Positions 1-12,853 of a stretch of 64,000 nucleotides of DNA are shown piece after piece (the first letter of the stretch is position 1; each line of letters opens with the position of its first letter). The stretch lies in the NCBI GenBank assembly GCA_000697475.1, contig JNEU01000825.1:62001-126000 (forward strand). The letters are read 5' to 3'. The notes under the pieces were generated by a model that was not told where the DNA came from, did not search any database, and saw nothing but the letters and a program-made list of their open reading frames with translations. The stretch is from Lichtheimia corymbifera B2541. Its lineage: Eukaryota > Mucoromycota > Mucoromycetes > Mucorales > Lichtheimiaceae. A program made the translations under genes and the position numbers.

Positions 1-2109
1 AACGCACTTTTGGGAATAGCAGCGTCTCACCTCTCTACAAACACAGATCATGGATCAATTCGTCACCTTTATCGACAAGCTCTTTGAAGTCTTCCCAGAA
101 TATAAGGAGAAGGAGGTAAAGTTCAAAACATTAACACAGCAGCTGCAGCAGGGTGATGGTTGATTAATCGTTTCCTATCGTAGATGTATCTGGCAGGCGA
201 AAGTTATGCGGGAACCTATCTGCCTTACTTTGCATCGCGTATGCTTGAAATGAATCGGAATGGGGATAAAAAGGCAAGTATGGAGAATGGTAGAGAAAAA
301 GTTATCTTATGCAAGCAAGAATGACCTCCACCATATATAGTATCGATTACAAGGAATCGCCCTTGGGAATGGATGGATATCACCACAACATCAGGTAAGA
401 GGACATTGGAATAAGCAACAACAATTGAATACTGAGGCATTTATCTCGTAGTATGATGCATATATCGATTTTGCATATGAGAAAGGATTGGTGCCAGAAG
501 AACACAAGGTAGTTTTCCATTTGGAGAAACATACGAGGAACCTATGCGCCGAATAACATTACTGTCGTAGCCAATCGTTGATGCCGCCCACCGGGATTGC
601 AAAAAGCTGCTTCAGTATTCCAATACTATCAAAGTCGACGAATGCGAGATGGTGTTGCAAAAGATTGTGGAAGCGACGTATTATGAGTAAGCATTTTTCT
701 TTAACAGCACAGCTGACAGCTCACTATCTTTTCCCACCAGACAAGATGGATCAAAATACTGCATCAACATGTACGATTCCCGCCTTACATCCCTCGTGGA
801 CGATGGCTGTGGTATGGCTTGGCCGGGGGATATCGCGGACGTCACCAATTACATGCGGGGAAGAAAAATCAATGGATTCACTCACTATCTATGAACGTAA
901 AATCTGACTTGTGTATCGAATAGAAACCCGAGGTGATGTCGGCAGTACACGTGGAAAAGTTCAAGGGTGGCTGGACAGAATGTGGATCAAAGGTTGGATC
1001 GAGCTTGAATGGTGATAAGAGTATCGCTTCGTATGATGTAAGTCAAATATATACATACACGAGAACAAAGTTATTCATTATGATCATCTTTTTTTTCTGT
1101 AGCTACTTCCTAAGATCTTGGAAGAAATCCCAGTAATGTTGTTCGGCGGCGATCAGGACTTCATTTGCAATATGCTGGGTATGAACTATTTGGTCGGCAA
1201 CATGACATGGAACGGTGCCAAAGGATTCGAGGTAAGTCAAATGAGTGGTAGTAGTACGTACATGGATCTAACGACATGATATATCATCAAAGGATGCAAC
1301 GGCACTTGAATGGTATGTTGGTGACACACAAGCTGGGTCGTTTAAGCAAGCAAGAAACTTGAGCCTCGTTACCATCTACGATGGGAGCCACATGGTGTCG
1401 TATGATAAACCACTCGAGACGCTGGATATGATAAATCGTTTCATGGGTGTGGGCGACAACATGGCCAACGGCGTACCAAGTCGCGTTGTAGGCGACACAT
1501 CCCCAGGAAATCATGAAGGGTCACCAAGTCAAGAGAATGATTGGTCGCAGTACTATGGCATGTAAGTAATACAATGATTCTGTATCACCTATGTGATTGA
1601 CGCATGACATGTTCTTCAGGGGCACCTTGGCTCTTATATTTGTCATTTGCTTTGCCGGTGTATCAGGGTACTTCTGGTACAAGTCTCGAAAGCCAGCTTT
1701 CCAAGGTTATGGCCCAACAGGTGGATCGCATATGGATGGTGGCGAAGGACTGGGGATCATTGGTCTTCAAAAGAAACGCCATGCCAAATTGCGTATCGAT
1801 GATCATGATGATACCAATGAATTGTAAGCATACATTCTCATGCGGTGTTGGCGTGTAGTACTGGTCTTTGCTCATTATGCTGGGACATATAGGGATGAAC
1901 TGGTGATTGAAACGCCTGGTACATTGTTTACTGCGGAAGGATATTCCGATGATGACCGAGGACACCACCAACGTGCAGCGACAACCATTACTGGAAACAC
2001 AATCAGAAAGAAGCATATTCCTGCGAGGTTTGCAATTGAAGATGACGACGACAATCAAGTGCCGAACAACACCTTCCCATCACCACCAATGAGAGATACA
2101 CATGCTTAA
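1..2109 (+). CDS. KEX1: KEX1-like pheromone-processing serine carboxypeptidase (5' partial)
   Basis: Family S10 serine carboxypeptidase that trims C-terminal Lys/Arg from Kex2-cleaved precursors in the late Golgi. The window opens in an intron; the first visible exon starts near base 47 after a CACAG acceptor. Exons are joined by introns of about 50-70 bp. Visible landmarks, in order: LAGESYAGTY with the nucleophile Ser in GESYAG (about 184-225), the GDQDFICN block with the catalytic Asp (about 1150), YDGSHMVSYDKP with the catalytic His (about 1380-1410), one hydrophobic membrane span (ALIFVICFAGVSGYFWY, about 1626-1680) and an acidic, basic and Ser-rich cytosolic tail ending at TAA 2107-2109. 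The single C-terminal span plus acidic tail is the KEX1 layout and separates it from soluble vacuolar carboxypeptidase Y. The N-terminal half, including the signal peptide, lies outside the window. All three catalytic residues are present, so it is probably active. Confidence 0.93.
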
Positions 2110-2191
2110 TTAGTAGAACGATTTACCAAATATTTGTTTATAGTGTATATCCCCTGTCAAAATGAAATGAAAAAATGCCATGATTTTAATG

Positions 2192-2644
2192 TTATGATCG
2201 CTTTGTGGTGAATCGTGTAGTAAAAAAGTTACGTAAATTTCTAGCTCTTGATATGATCACAGTAGCCGGTGTGGTTGCTACACCTTGTTGTTGCTCTTCT
2301 GATGGCGATGTATTGCGTTCATTGTCACTCTTTGTATCATCCATCCATTTCAAGACATAACGTTCTTCTGGTGTCGGATTTGCCTTTTCTCGTAACCTTT
2401 CCAAAACCATCGGATCAGTTTCCAACTGCATGCCGATACGTTCGATTTCTTCAAAATGCCAACTGGCTGTTGCTTCACATTCAGCTTCATCGTGATGCTT
2501 TAGACACTCGGTTGCCCAGTCAAATGGTGAAGGCGGCTTTTTACTGGGTGTATGACATGCCAACTTGGGTGTCGGTGATCCTGCTGGGAACAAGACAGGC
2601 GAAGGGGTTGATGCAACAGTGGTATAGCTATTATTCATGGGCAT
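2192..2644 (-). CDS. Hypothetical 150-aa protein, single exon
   Basis: An intronless 150-codon ORF that converges on the carboxypeptidase gene, with only about 80 bp between the two stops. The N-terminal third is Ser/Thr/Pro-rich and probably disordered. The middle (about residues 40-105) is charged and likely helical: a DWATECLKHHDEAECEA stretch with two Cys and three His, followed by an acidic/Leu-rich segment and a PTPEERYVLKWMDD motif. The C-terminus is basic (NLRNFFTTRFTTKRS). I do not recognise the family. The biased composition and the Trp/Cys/His-bearing core look like real protein rather than a shadow ORF, and it sits in its own interval between two confident genes. Confidence 0.6.
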   Translation of the reverse strand: MPMNNSYTTVASTPSPVLFPAGSPTPKLACHTPSKKPPSPFDWATECLKHHDEAECEATASWHFEEIERIGMQLETDPMVLERLREKANPTPEERYVLKWMDDTKSDNERNTSPSEEQQQGVATTPATVIISRARNLRNFFTTRFTTKRS

Positions 2645-2939
2645 CGGTACAGCAATAAAAAGTGAGATAATGAAAGAGAGAGAGGATAATGGGAGACGTG
2701 AGATGACGAATCAGCCCCCCTTTGTTTCCACATCGGAACTGCAGCTTTATTCATTGTCGGGTTTGCCATGATTGAACAAGCCGATCTTTTAAAGCCGAAT
2801 GGATTACACGGCCATTTTTGTGGCTCGATACTCCCAATCCTCCACCATCAAAAGGGCCCTCTTATGATCATACGTTCAAAACCTGAATGACTTTATAAAG
2901 AAAGGAAATACAAGAACAAATAGCAAAAACGAAAATTGT

Positions 2940-5900
2940 CTATGGATTCGAATAATCGTTCAATGAAGTAACTGTGAGGTCAAATCCGAGAGAAGAGAAT
3001 CCTTTTCGAATATCTTCAGTCTTGGTGGGAGAGCTGACGACAACAATGTTACATGCTCCAGGCTTGAACATGTTGACAAAGTATTTCTTGAGAACCCGTT
3101 TTAGATCATCCAATGTTGTTTCCTACAATATGATTTTAGACCCAGGTGTCAATATTTTGACTTCTCTCTCAACCTACCTGAATGGCAGAAAGCAAATCAC
3201 GATTGTACGACGAAGGAACTTGTTTCAAGACTTGATTCACAAATGATTGCTGAGCAGCACGATCCATCGAGTTTTCTCTAGCCACCATGCTATACATCAC
3301 AGCACTCTTGGCACCGTCAACGGCAGACGTCTCAATCTTCATCTATATACATGTTCCTTGTCATCAGCTCCATGATCCCCCATACTGATACACACACACG
3401 CGAGCGCGTTTTTCTTACCTCTCCACTGGCTAACTGGTCAATGACCATCTTGGCTTGTGCAACGGCCTTGTAGGCATCAGGCGACTGGTAAATGGTGAAA
3501 CTAATCAAACCAGATTCCACATCCGTACTCAAGAAACACGAATACGCCAATCCTTGTCCTCGAATAAACTTCCAAAAGATGCCTTCCATTGTATCCAAAA
3601 GCTCTGACATAACCAAAAGGGCTGGGATATCAGGATCACCAAAGTTGCTAGGACCTATTTCGTGACCACATAGCTAATGTTGAGCCTCCTGCAATGTATC
3701 GGTCACAAGACGATGTATATATACCTTTGACGGTTTGCAAAGAGAACGAATTTTCGATCGTGGGTAAATTGACAACGGTTCCCTGGAAATGATCAAGGTC
3801 AGTATCTGGTCTCCCCCGCCTTATATCACAAGAATCAGCGTACTTACAATCTGACCAGGATCGAGACCTGCAGGACTAAGGACCTGTTGAGCAAGGGTCA
3901 CTGGTACCAAAGGTTGCTTAGGAGACTGAAATGACATAATCAGTGACTGAAGACAAATTCATCTTGTTTCCTTTGTTTACCATGGACACGCTCATTTTGG
4001 CAAATGAGCTACGAGGAGCTTCAAGCTTGAGAATGTTGCCAGTGACATGCATGCGGATATTCTCAGGGCGACACACTAGAAAACGCATATTAGCTTCCAT
4101 CCACCTTGTTAATGATTTAGGTCCTTCACGTACATGCTTCACGGAAAGTGTTCAAATCATTGATGACCGATTCTGGATCAGTGTCCAGCTTTTGGACAAT
4201 GCCTTGCAAAAAGTTTGCTTGATACAGGACATTACGTGCAGCATTCACAGACTTGCGAGCATCAACCTGTAACGCTCTAAGCACAGCATTGGTCATCTAT
4301 AAGATGACTTGTGTCAATATCAAGAAATAAAACATAATGATGATAGCATATGTGATACGAACACTGTGTCCATCTCGTTTTGCTTGAGGAATGTCATTCA
4401 AGATTTGATAGGCAACGATCTTGAGTCTAACATATAACGTGTCGTGGTGAGTCGATGACCCTTACCCCTTCCTATCATGTCCGATATCAATATACCTTTC
4501 AGCAGTAAATTGCGTATTCCACAGGATGTTTTGCAGCCACTGGATGCCCTTTTGATACTTTGATGCCTCCGTTTTGATGGTAAACACAAGGATTTCGCGG
4601 AAACCACCACCAGCTCCAAGACCAGCCTCATATTCCACCGTATCTTCGGCTAATCGAGTGACGACATCCTCATACGAGATAACGTGACCATCCTCCTCCT
4701 CGACAGGAAGGGAGAATATGGCCTTGAGCAGCAATCGTGTGTATGGCAAAAGATGTGCTGGCACAGAGGAAGCGCTGATATGGGCAGAAATCTTGATAAA
4801 GCGTGATTGGACGTCTATTCAAATTCCCCTGTCAGCAATGATGATGGATGGGTTCCCTTCGTCTCTCACAAACTTACGATCATATTGGATGAACAATGGG
4901 ATTTGAGCACCATTATCCTTGTTGATATGCATTTGCACCTCGTTTTGGCTAGGGCACAACATCCTGGTGAGCCGATGATCCACTTGCTATAGAGCGATAG
5001 TAACACTTACAACTTTCCGTCATCGTTATTTCGTGCAGTAAGGACGTTGATAAAGTTGATGGAAGACACAGGGGGAATGGTGAAATTCTCAAGAATATCA
5101 TTGGGCAATGTCACATCGTTGGTTGCCATAGCGTCGTCAAGCTTGGCCTGCAATTCCTTGAGCTTTTCCTCGCCAAGATCCTTGCGTTGCTTCTCAATTC
5201 GCTTCTTTTCCTCTTCAGACAATTGCTCTGCAAATTCAGCCGATGGTTTACCATAAAGTGTCACATGGGCAGGATCCAGGTACCATCTGTTGATATCCAT
5301 TAAGCTCGTGTCATTCCCAAGTTTAGCGGTATTTTACCTTTTCAGCACCTTCAACCAATCCGATTTGTCATATCCAGCCAAAATGTTCAGGTATTCTTGA
5401 TCCTTTACGGTTTCAATCAAATCCCTGCCATCGGGCTCGCCATACAGGAAGTCTACATCGTCCGGGTTAATGCATGTCCACAATTTTTAAAAACCCTTCC
5501 TATACTTACCAGAAATGCAAATGGCAGCTGCAGTATCATGAGCATCCGTTTCAATGCCATCCAACAACTTGAGCATCTCCTTTTCGATGACAGTAGCCAT
5601 ACGGTGCATATCAATGTCGTTTTGCTCAACAAGTCGATGTAGCGTGTCAAACAGCATCTTGGGGAACTCATCCATCTCTTCCATAGGAACGTTGGAGGCA
5701 GTCAACATCAATGTCGTCTTGAGATGATCCGTGGCATGGAAATCGACATCTATTATCCATGGTGAATACATTGCACAAAGACGACGGCACCCTTACAATG
5801 CGTACCTGTACAAAGAGGATCCTCAATCTCTACAAATTCCTTTTGCAACACAGATACTGGAGATTCGGTCAAGTACACGTTGAGAACTTCGAGAGCTTTG

Positions 5901-7549
5901 ATTTGCAAATGATCCTAGCAGTAATGTGTGATTACATGGCATTGATTACTCGGGTTATTAAAGGAACTTACATGACACATGGGTCCATTCCATGCAATAA
6001 GCACTGTGCCCATCGATTCATCTTCATCAGGGAACAATACCACTTCCTCGACATTCTTGCTTAGATTAGGAAAGTCGCCAGTGCTGATCCAAGGTCTTTG
6101 CATGGGAGGTAAAGGCCCCTTGTTGATGATATTGCGCTCAACAGGATCAAGGGCTTGCAATACACGATCATGATCGACAGTGCCAGTGATGACAAGGCAT
6201 AGATTGTCAGGGCGATAATAATCACGATGATAACCACGAACTATTTTTCATGCATGAATGTATGTGTGTGTGAGAATAAAATCTTAATTGTAACGCAGAT
6301 ATCGTCATAGGACATATGACTTACTTTTTTCGACGGAAAGCTCTCGGAGACGCTCCATTAATCCACCAGTCTCGGAACGATAACCACAACCTTCTGGGAA
6401 CATAATGCGGCGCATACGCAAGTGTATCCGATCATCACCCGTGTTTTGGCAACCCTGATCAAGAATGAATTTCTTTTTTAGTGGATCGAAATACAAAATA
6501 GCCTTCCCAGTTTTACCTGCATCTCGCTATAGACCACCTTGACAGATATAATAAACCATGCTTCAGCATACCTAATTACTCAGTCACACGCATATCATAT
6601 TCACAAGCTTACCCCTGAGAGAGAGAGAAAAAAAAAACAAATGTCAGTCTTCGTCACATGATTGATCCACCCAAGCGTTCCCCCAATTTACCTGCATCCT
6701 CGCCCTTGCCGTTGATGTGATGAACCTCAGTATAATATCCACTATCCGTCAAAGTGGGATACAAGATGTGATCAATGTAAATGGGTAGCAGCTTCAAGAA
6801 TCCTTCACTTCCAGCCGTGTTGATTGCTATGCAACGTGACCAATGGTTACTCATCCATTTGATGCTATCTGCTCCCCCATCCACTTACTATACGCTGTAT
6901 GATCCACGTCGGTCCATGCATTGGTTCCTTGAGCGATTGCACGGTTTGCCAATGAATCCAAAACACCCTTCACTTGCATGGTAAGTTGGTTGCCTTGGTA
7001 GATTGGATCCACATTACTTTACCTTGTACGGAAACTGTTCACTTCCAAGGAATACCAAGCTATGATGCATTGTGTAAGTTCAAAAGCGGCAAAGGCATGT
7101 GATATCGGATAGACTTACTGCTCGAGTGTATGGGGACAGCCAAAGTCGTCAAAACCTGAGTTGCAAAGCGTATGCACATACAACGTTGAATAACACTATG
7201 ATACACTGCACCTTCCAAACTAGACTTACTCTCAGTTGCGAGTGCAAAATAGCCGTTGACGAGAGGAGCTAGCGTATGTATCAAAGCAGGTTGCCATGTC
7301 AGTGATTGTGCGATCCACTTGCTGTAGTTTGATCCAATTACCTTCAATATCGGCAATGGCGACTGTTAAGCCGGTTTTCGAGCTCTTATATTTCGTAAAA
7401 GTGATACCATAGTCGGTAGGTACTTTGCACAGCTGTTGGAAATTCGAGTCCTGATCTTTGGCGACCATGGCGAGGGATTTATGGTTGCTGGCTGTGTGAG
7501 TGAAGAAAGAAGGCTGTGGTGATCGTTCAATTGCCTCCGCACGCGGCAT
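2940..7549 (-). CDS. M16C-family zinc metalloprotease (SDD3/YOL098C-like)
   Basis: Large insulinase-clan metallopeptidase of about 1,000 residues in many exons, resembling yeast YOL098C (Sdd3) and related uncharacterised eukaryotic M16C proteins. The N-terminal catalytic half is intact: the spliced exons around 7130-7020 read DDFGCPHTLEHLVFLGSEQF, giving the inverted zinc motif HxxEH (split by an intron inside the second His codon). The third zinc ligand region GVVYSEMQ follows near 6530. Downstream is the usual second M16 half: a YEAGLGAGGGFREI segment near 4600 and a C-terminal FIRGQGLAYSCFLST block near 3540, ending SLNDYSNP with the stop at 2940-2942. Two starts are possible: ATG at 7549, or the better-contexted GCCATGG start at 7468 that begins MVAKDQDSNF; the shorter product matches where family similarity begins. 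The specific substrate is unknown. The exon count was not fully resolved in 5.3-6.6 kb. Confidence 0.9.
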
Positions 7550-8734
7550 GCGCGTTCCTACATGATTTTAGCCCGTCACGAGGATAGCATATGCCCTCAC
7601 ATACAACAGCTTGTTTGGATCACATGGACACATATCAAAACATCCTTCATACTGGGTATAAACACCATTCCCTTGGATTATACATGTCCACAAAAATGGC
7701 ATAACAAGTCATCCATTGCTGGGATTTATCGTTGTCCCCACATGATCAACCGTTGTCGTGCATTGTAGTTGCTGTTAGCCATCCTCATCACCGCTATGTA
7801 CATTGCACCCATGATTAGCCCCTATATACAGTCGCTCATAGTCATTCGATTTTACATGATAAAAGAATAATCTGAACTCCTTGTTGTGTATATGCATGCA
7901 ACTTTATCTTTCTAGAAACATTCATTATGCATCATCGTAGTTGTTGCATAAAGGTAGTGACAACCGGCACATGGGAACCGGTTATAGCTATTCAGCATAC
8001 TGATGTCTATCTTAGATTGGACGGTCTCTAAAATAACTACCTTTTTATGCTCTGATGGTGTATATATGTGAACCAATCGTCATTATTATAGACCCAACCG
8101 AAACGCAATTGGGTGATCGACAAAATCACTAATAACAAATTGTATCAGACCATGCAATACAAAAATATCATTGCCAAGACACCAATGGCACGATCCATGG
8201 AATAGATTGAAAACACTGGTGCTAGGATTGCATCTTCAATGCGATATGCAATCATTTCCAAATAGCCAGAGTGTTGAAAAAAGATCTGCCGATCACTTTA
8301 TTCTGGTTCGCCTTTGTCTCTCTCAGAGTCCGACAATTGGGCACAGCAGGGTCGAGATCGTTACGCCGGTTTAAAGTCTAAAGCAACGAGTTTTAAACGA
8401 GCATAAAGCAATGCATCATGCCTTGATCCATGAATACAGTGAATGAAACGAGGGAGGTGAGATGTAATATCCTATTACTACTACGCTGTGCATGGACATA
8501 GTGCATCATTTAGTGTAAATATGAACCAGGTATACGGCTTGGCGCGAAGGCGGAATGAGCATGGATTGGGCGGGCAATACAAGGGAAAAAGGAGGCGGAT
8601 TGGCTACTCATCACGATTTACTTGGGCAGATTTAGCATCGTGGCTATTTACAACAACAGAGAATTTGCCCATTTTTGGTGGTATAAAATAGAGCGACCTT
8701 TCCTTTTTTCCATTTTGTCATTTTTCATTCATCG
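7550..8734. other. Intergenic region between divergent M16 protease and cyclin genes
   Basis: About 1.2 kb separating two divergently transcribed genes, so it must hold both promoters. I see no ORF with coding character, no tRNA and no repeat. The only clear element is the TATA box near 8682 listed separately. Confidence 0.6.
8682..8689 (+). promoter_or_regulatory. TATA box of the cyclin gene
   Basis: TATAAAAT lies about 50 bp upstream of the cyclin ATG, followed by a T/C-rich stretch (CCTTTCCTTTTTTCC), the usual arrangement of a short-leader fungal promoter. Based on sequence match and spacing only. Confidence 0.5.
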
Positions 8735-9426
8735 ATGCCACACAACACCTTCACTCCAACACTACCTGATCATCCGTCCAAAGATAACGTCGACGCATTA
8801 CTGCTTCATACCGTAACGAAGCTCAAAAAGCTGATACGATGCTCCAAGGAACGTACATCTTATCAGCACTTGCTGTTGCCGAGTTTATCAACCTTTGTAA
8901 AGCATATGTCCATACAATGTCGCCTTTCATCCACCGTTCTAGTGGTCGCCTTGATATACCTTGCACGGCTCGAACAAAACTTACCTACTCTAGCATGTGG
9001 AGGTAAGTGAAGCATGAGGAGCCACCATCAGTAATTTGAATGAAAGCATCAACACATGGTACGAATAGAATACGATACACCATACAAGATTTTTCTTGCT
9101 TCTATCTTGCTGGCATCCAAATACATTGACGACTCAAGTTTTGTAACAAAAACAATACACAAGACGATAGCACCACTATATTCCTCGCGTGAAGTAGCTG
9201 ACATGGAAAGGAGCTTCTTGAGTGTTGTAAAGGTAATAATGCTGTGATCCTTTTACGCCCTATTGCTTCCTCACCCCCAATCCGCTCTTTGTTACACCAA
9301 AGCTTACTCTCTCTTTTTGTGCAACAGTTTGACCTTTACGTTGACTTGGCACATGTCTCAGGTTATGTTCAAGATCACTTACACCATATTGTTCATATAC
9401 CCCTTGTCCCATCATCATCATCATAG
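8735..9426 (+). CDS. PCL-type (PHO85-associated) cyclin
   Basis: Three exons. Exon 1 (8735-9001) encodes an N-terminal part with TVLVVALIYLARL, the first cyclin-box helices. Exon 2 (from 9070, after an intron ending GAATAG) gives YDTPYKIFLASILLASKYID, the core cyclin-box helix, then ADMERSFLSVVKFDLYV across the second intron (about 9233-9327). Both joins keep frame. The product is about 180 aa and ends VPSSSS with the stop at 9424-9426. A single cyclin box, small size and the FLAS-ASKY-D-S pattern place it with Pcl1/Pcl2/Clg1-like cyclins that activate the Pho85/CDK5-type kinase rather than with B-type mitotic cyclins. It would act in cell-cycle entry, polarity or nutrient signalling; which one cannot be told from sequence. 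Confidence 0.8.
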
Positions 9427-9985
9427 CCCTCTGTGTGCCTTTTCTAGCTTACTATATCCAGCATCGCTTGATTACCCTCTCTATTTTCCCGCCTTTTTTG
9501 TTTCCATACCATCATTAAATGACTAATCCAATATTGTAAATACAGCTTGATGTAAAACTTCAAGGCGTGTTTATATTTGCAGATCTGCGTTTGACTTTTC
9601 TGTTTGTGGTACACGAGCAAAAGCTAACGATGGGATGTAGTCGTTATCTACGCCTTCTCACAGTTGTGTAATGTCAGCGTATGTATGTATCCAAGGAGCC
9701 CCAATTATCCACCGATGATATGTTGTCCTTGATGATGCAGCTATGTATAAATGTCGAATGTTGCATGAACCCTGACAAGTTATTGAAACATGCATGGGCC
9801 ATGTATACAGAAATTGTGGCAGTCTCGTGATTTATAATTTTGCTCTCACATGATCTAAATCACTCAGCATCACGACGTGCAGCAAACTATCCATCATCGT
9901 ACTCTCTCTCAAGGATTACGTGTATTCGTCATGTTAATTCCATTGTGCTGGTTTATTAGAGATGTTGTATGTGTAATGATAATAG
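9427..9985. other. Convergent intergenic interval
   Basis: About 560 bp between the stop codons of two converging genes, so it holds both 3' UTRs. Nothing else is recognisable. Confidence 0.5.
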
Positions 9986-10849
9986 CTATCGACCTCGGCC
10001 TCGACCACGCATCATTCCACCCCGCCCTGATCCACGTCCACCACGAGCAGCACCGCGTCCTCCTCCTGCTCCTCCTCGTTTAAAGGATGTGTTACCCGCC
10101 TTCTTGGTTACTTTGAGATCTTTTTCAATGTTGGTAATGATGGCATATCGTGTTCGATTTCCAGGCCATCCTGGCCAACCACCGGGTGTCTGTGGATTTC
10201 GCATATTGGGTGCAACAACAATGCGTCCTTGACGAACCGCCTTTTCAAAATCACGTCTCTTTTTGCTCTTTCGTCGCTGTTGTTTCTCTTTGGACTTTTC
10301 AGTGGTAGATGGTGATGATGATGAGGATCCTGCTGGTATCACACGATGAGGAAGTCGTAATGCTGGATAAGCCCATTGAGATTGTGTCATGATATCATCA
10401 AAACTGACAGCTGCTTCGTTGATTTGTGCAATAAAGTCGGCATCGGTTTCCATGTCATGTTCAACGGATCGTTGCTGTGCTGCAGTGGCAATAAGCTCGG
10501 CAAGTCGTTCGGCTTCATTATCCTTTTCACTGATATTCACTTTGGCTACTGGCTTGCTTGAGAATAACTGAAACGTGAATTCCTCTTCTTGCTGATCATT
10601 TGTTGTTGATGATGTCTCATCTTCCACCAGATCATCATCTAAAAAGAAGAAAAAAGGGGTTCAATATCCTTATGATTATTATCCATAGTGTATCATCTTA
10701 CTGGTGTCATCCTCAGTGCTACCCATAAGCTGTTGCATGAGCAAATTCAGTTTACGAGAGTCGGCTTCACTTGCAGTGTTTGACAGCTCGGCTGATTGAT
10801 CGTCGTCGTCAAAGATCTCGGTGCGATTGGCCACCTTTGTCCCAGGCAT
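9986..10849 (-). CDS. Unknown basic protein with C-terminal RGG (GAR) tail
   Basis: Two exons: ATG at 10849 (MPGTKVANRTEIFDDDD...) to 10702, a 63-bp intron (10639-10701, GTAAGA...TTTTAG), then 10638-9986. The join keeps frame, as ...EDDTNDDLVEDET. The product is about 260 aa: an acidic N-terminus, a helical charged middle (AERLAELIATAAQQRSVEH), a strongly basic KEKQQRRKSKKRRDFEKAV segment, a conserved-looking NPQTPGGWPGWPGNRTRYAI block, and a glycine-arginine tail (GGGRGAARGGRGSGRGGMMR). RGG tails are typical substrates of type I arginine methyltransferases and occur in nucleolar and mRNP proteins, so an RNA-associated nuclear role is likely by inference. I cannot name the family. Confidence 0.7.
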
Positions 10850-12357
10850 CGTATATGAAGATAATGGTCCTTTCTTTTCCCTTCTGTTCAATGGGTTGCA
10901 TTAGTCTTCCATGTCCAAGTCCTTCAACATGTTGCCTTTACATTGTGTGGTTCGCCATTCTGTGTAAAGCGGAAAGAGAAGTTGAATAAATTTGCTTGAA
11001 AAACACTGCACCACTATATCTCCCAGACATCTTCAGTACACCGTTGTTTGATATCAGTGGTTGGGATATGATAAAAGAACGATATACCCTTTTTAACAAT
11101 GTCCTCGGAATGCATGCTGCCTTGTGATGTGCTTGCGTATATTAGTGCGTGTATTTGTATGTGAGGAGGTCCAAGGAAATGGGTGGTGATATATTATGTG
11201 AATCGGTCTAGATGGTTAACGACGCGATACAAGGAGGAAATAAGGAAGCTGTTGTATCAAGCACTCATATGCATTTTGTTGTGGGGTAGACTACTATGAA
11301 CTGCTTCATCAAGCAAGATGAGGTGATTAGATACCACTTTATTAAAGATTCAAATATCACAATGACAACAGAGGCAATGAAACAACGGAATAACAATGAA
11401 ACGCTAAAGATTATCGTAACATGGATCGCTCAAAAAGAGGACTATCCACCGTGGCATACTCGCATCAATTTGGGTTTTGTAGGTGTCAGCAATGTGATAA
11501 GAATAGTAGAATCGGACGACAGGATTTTCATATCTGCATGGTAAGCGTGAGCATTTCTGTAATCACAAAGAATGATAAATGTTTGTTGAGAATGGATGTG
11601 GATAGATGGAGAGTCTTCACAAAGAACCTTGGTTTGATTGATTGTCCATGCATGAAGAAGGAAGCAACGACCATGTTAAACAATGGCACCAATCCTATTC
11701 CTCCCTTTCAATCCAAAAAGAAACCAAGTGACCCACACCTTGCCTATTTTGAGTTGATAGTACAACATTCCATATTATATAGAATTCAATTTTCATTCAA
11801 TAAAAAAAGTCGAAGAATAGTACATGGTAGTGTGGATGTTTATCGAGTAGATATGATAAAGGAAGGGCATTGCAAATTGACTAAGATACGGGTGAACCAC
11901 ACCGAGACAAGATAATATCCATTGTATTCTTGGTTGCTGCCGTTATAAACATCCTTCATCCACGATTGTAAAATAGCTGCTGCATGCATTGACCTGAGTA
12001 CTCGAACACCATCCATGGCTGTAAAGCACATTTCGCCAAGATGTAATCCATTTCATCAATCCAAACCAATCCATCATCATCCTCAGCCGTATCCACGTGA
12101 CATGATCCATTGTTCCTGCTAACGACGCGCCAAGTAACCACCACGATTCTCATTACAGCACTTGATTGCATCCCTCCATCATAGCCAATATGTTGGTTGA
12201 GAAGAGCCATGCGATCGCTGCTGGTATGCTTCCTTTCCCATCCGGCTGCTCGTCAATCCTTTCTTGGTCATTTTCTTCCATCGCAGCTCATCCAGGTGTA
12301 GACTGTTTGTATTCCATTGAGTTTGATAGCTGATATGACATCCCATCCATTTGAATC
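10850..12357. other. Gene-poor interval before the palindrome
   Basis: About 1.5 kb. It contains a 164-codon plus-strand ORF (11421-11915) and an 84-codon minus-strand ORF (11956-12210), neither with recognisable domains, splice context or convincing composition. The promoter of the RGG protein gene must lie in the first few hundred bases. Nothing else supported. Confidence 0.45.
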
Positions 12358-12853
12358 CGTATGTATCAAAGCAAGCTGCTACGCGTAAATAAAGCTGCTT
12401 CTATACAATGGCTATCTGCTGTTGACTTGAAAAGGCTGTAAGACAAGTTGCCGCAAGTAAAGAATGCTGTTTGAGACAATGGAGTAAAGACATCGCTAAC
12501 GGCAACTGCTGGAATGAATGCTGTTACGATTGGTTGTGGCAGAAGAGTGTACAAGAGAACGTGCAGTGTCAAGGAATGCAGGTATTGCTGTAGTCGGGTG
12601 TGTACACGCCATGAGTATACCCATTCAGCTGGAGACAATCGGATCAAGACAGTTGCAGCAATGACATGACGGGTTGAAGCAGGACAATCGTTCGCAGGTG
12701 GTGGTTGTACTTGAATGGGGCAACCGTTGAGAATGGGAGGAGGGAGAGAGGAAGAGGCTGAGAGTGGGAAGAGCTGGAAATTAATGTAGATCAGGCACCG
12801 TCCGACAAATCCATGCATACTATAAATTAATCCATGACCTTGATTGCCTCTCT

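Noticed and set aside
11421..11915. 164-codon plus-strand ORF
   Set aside because: No domain, no promoter or splice context, and random-like composition despite its length.
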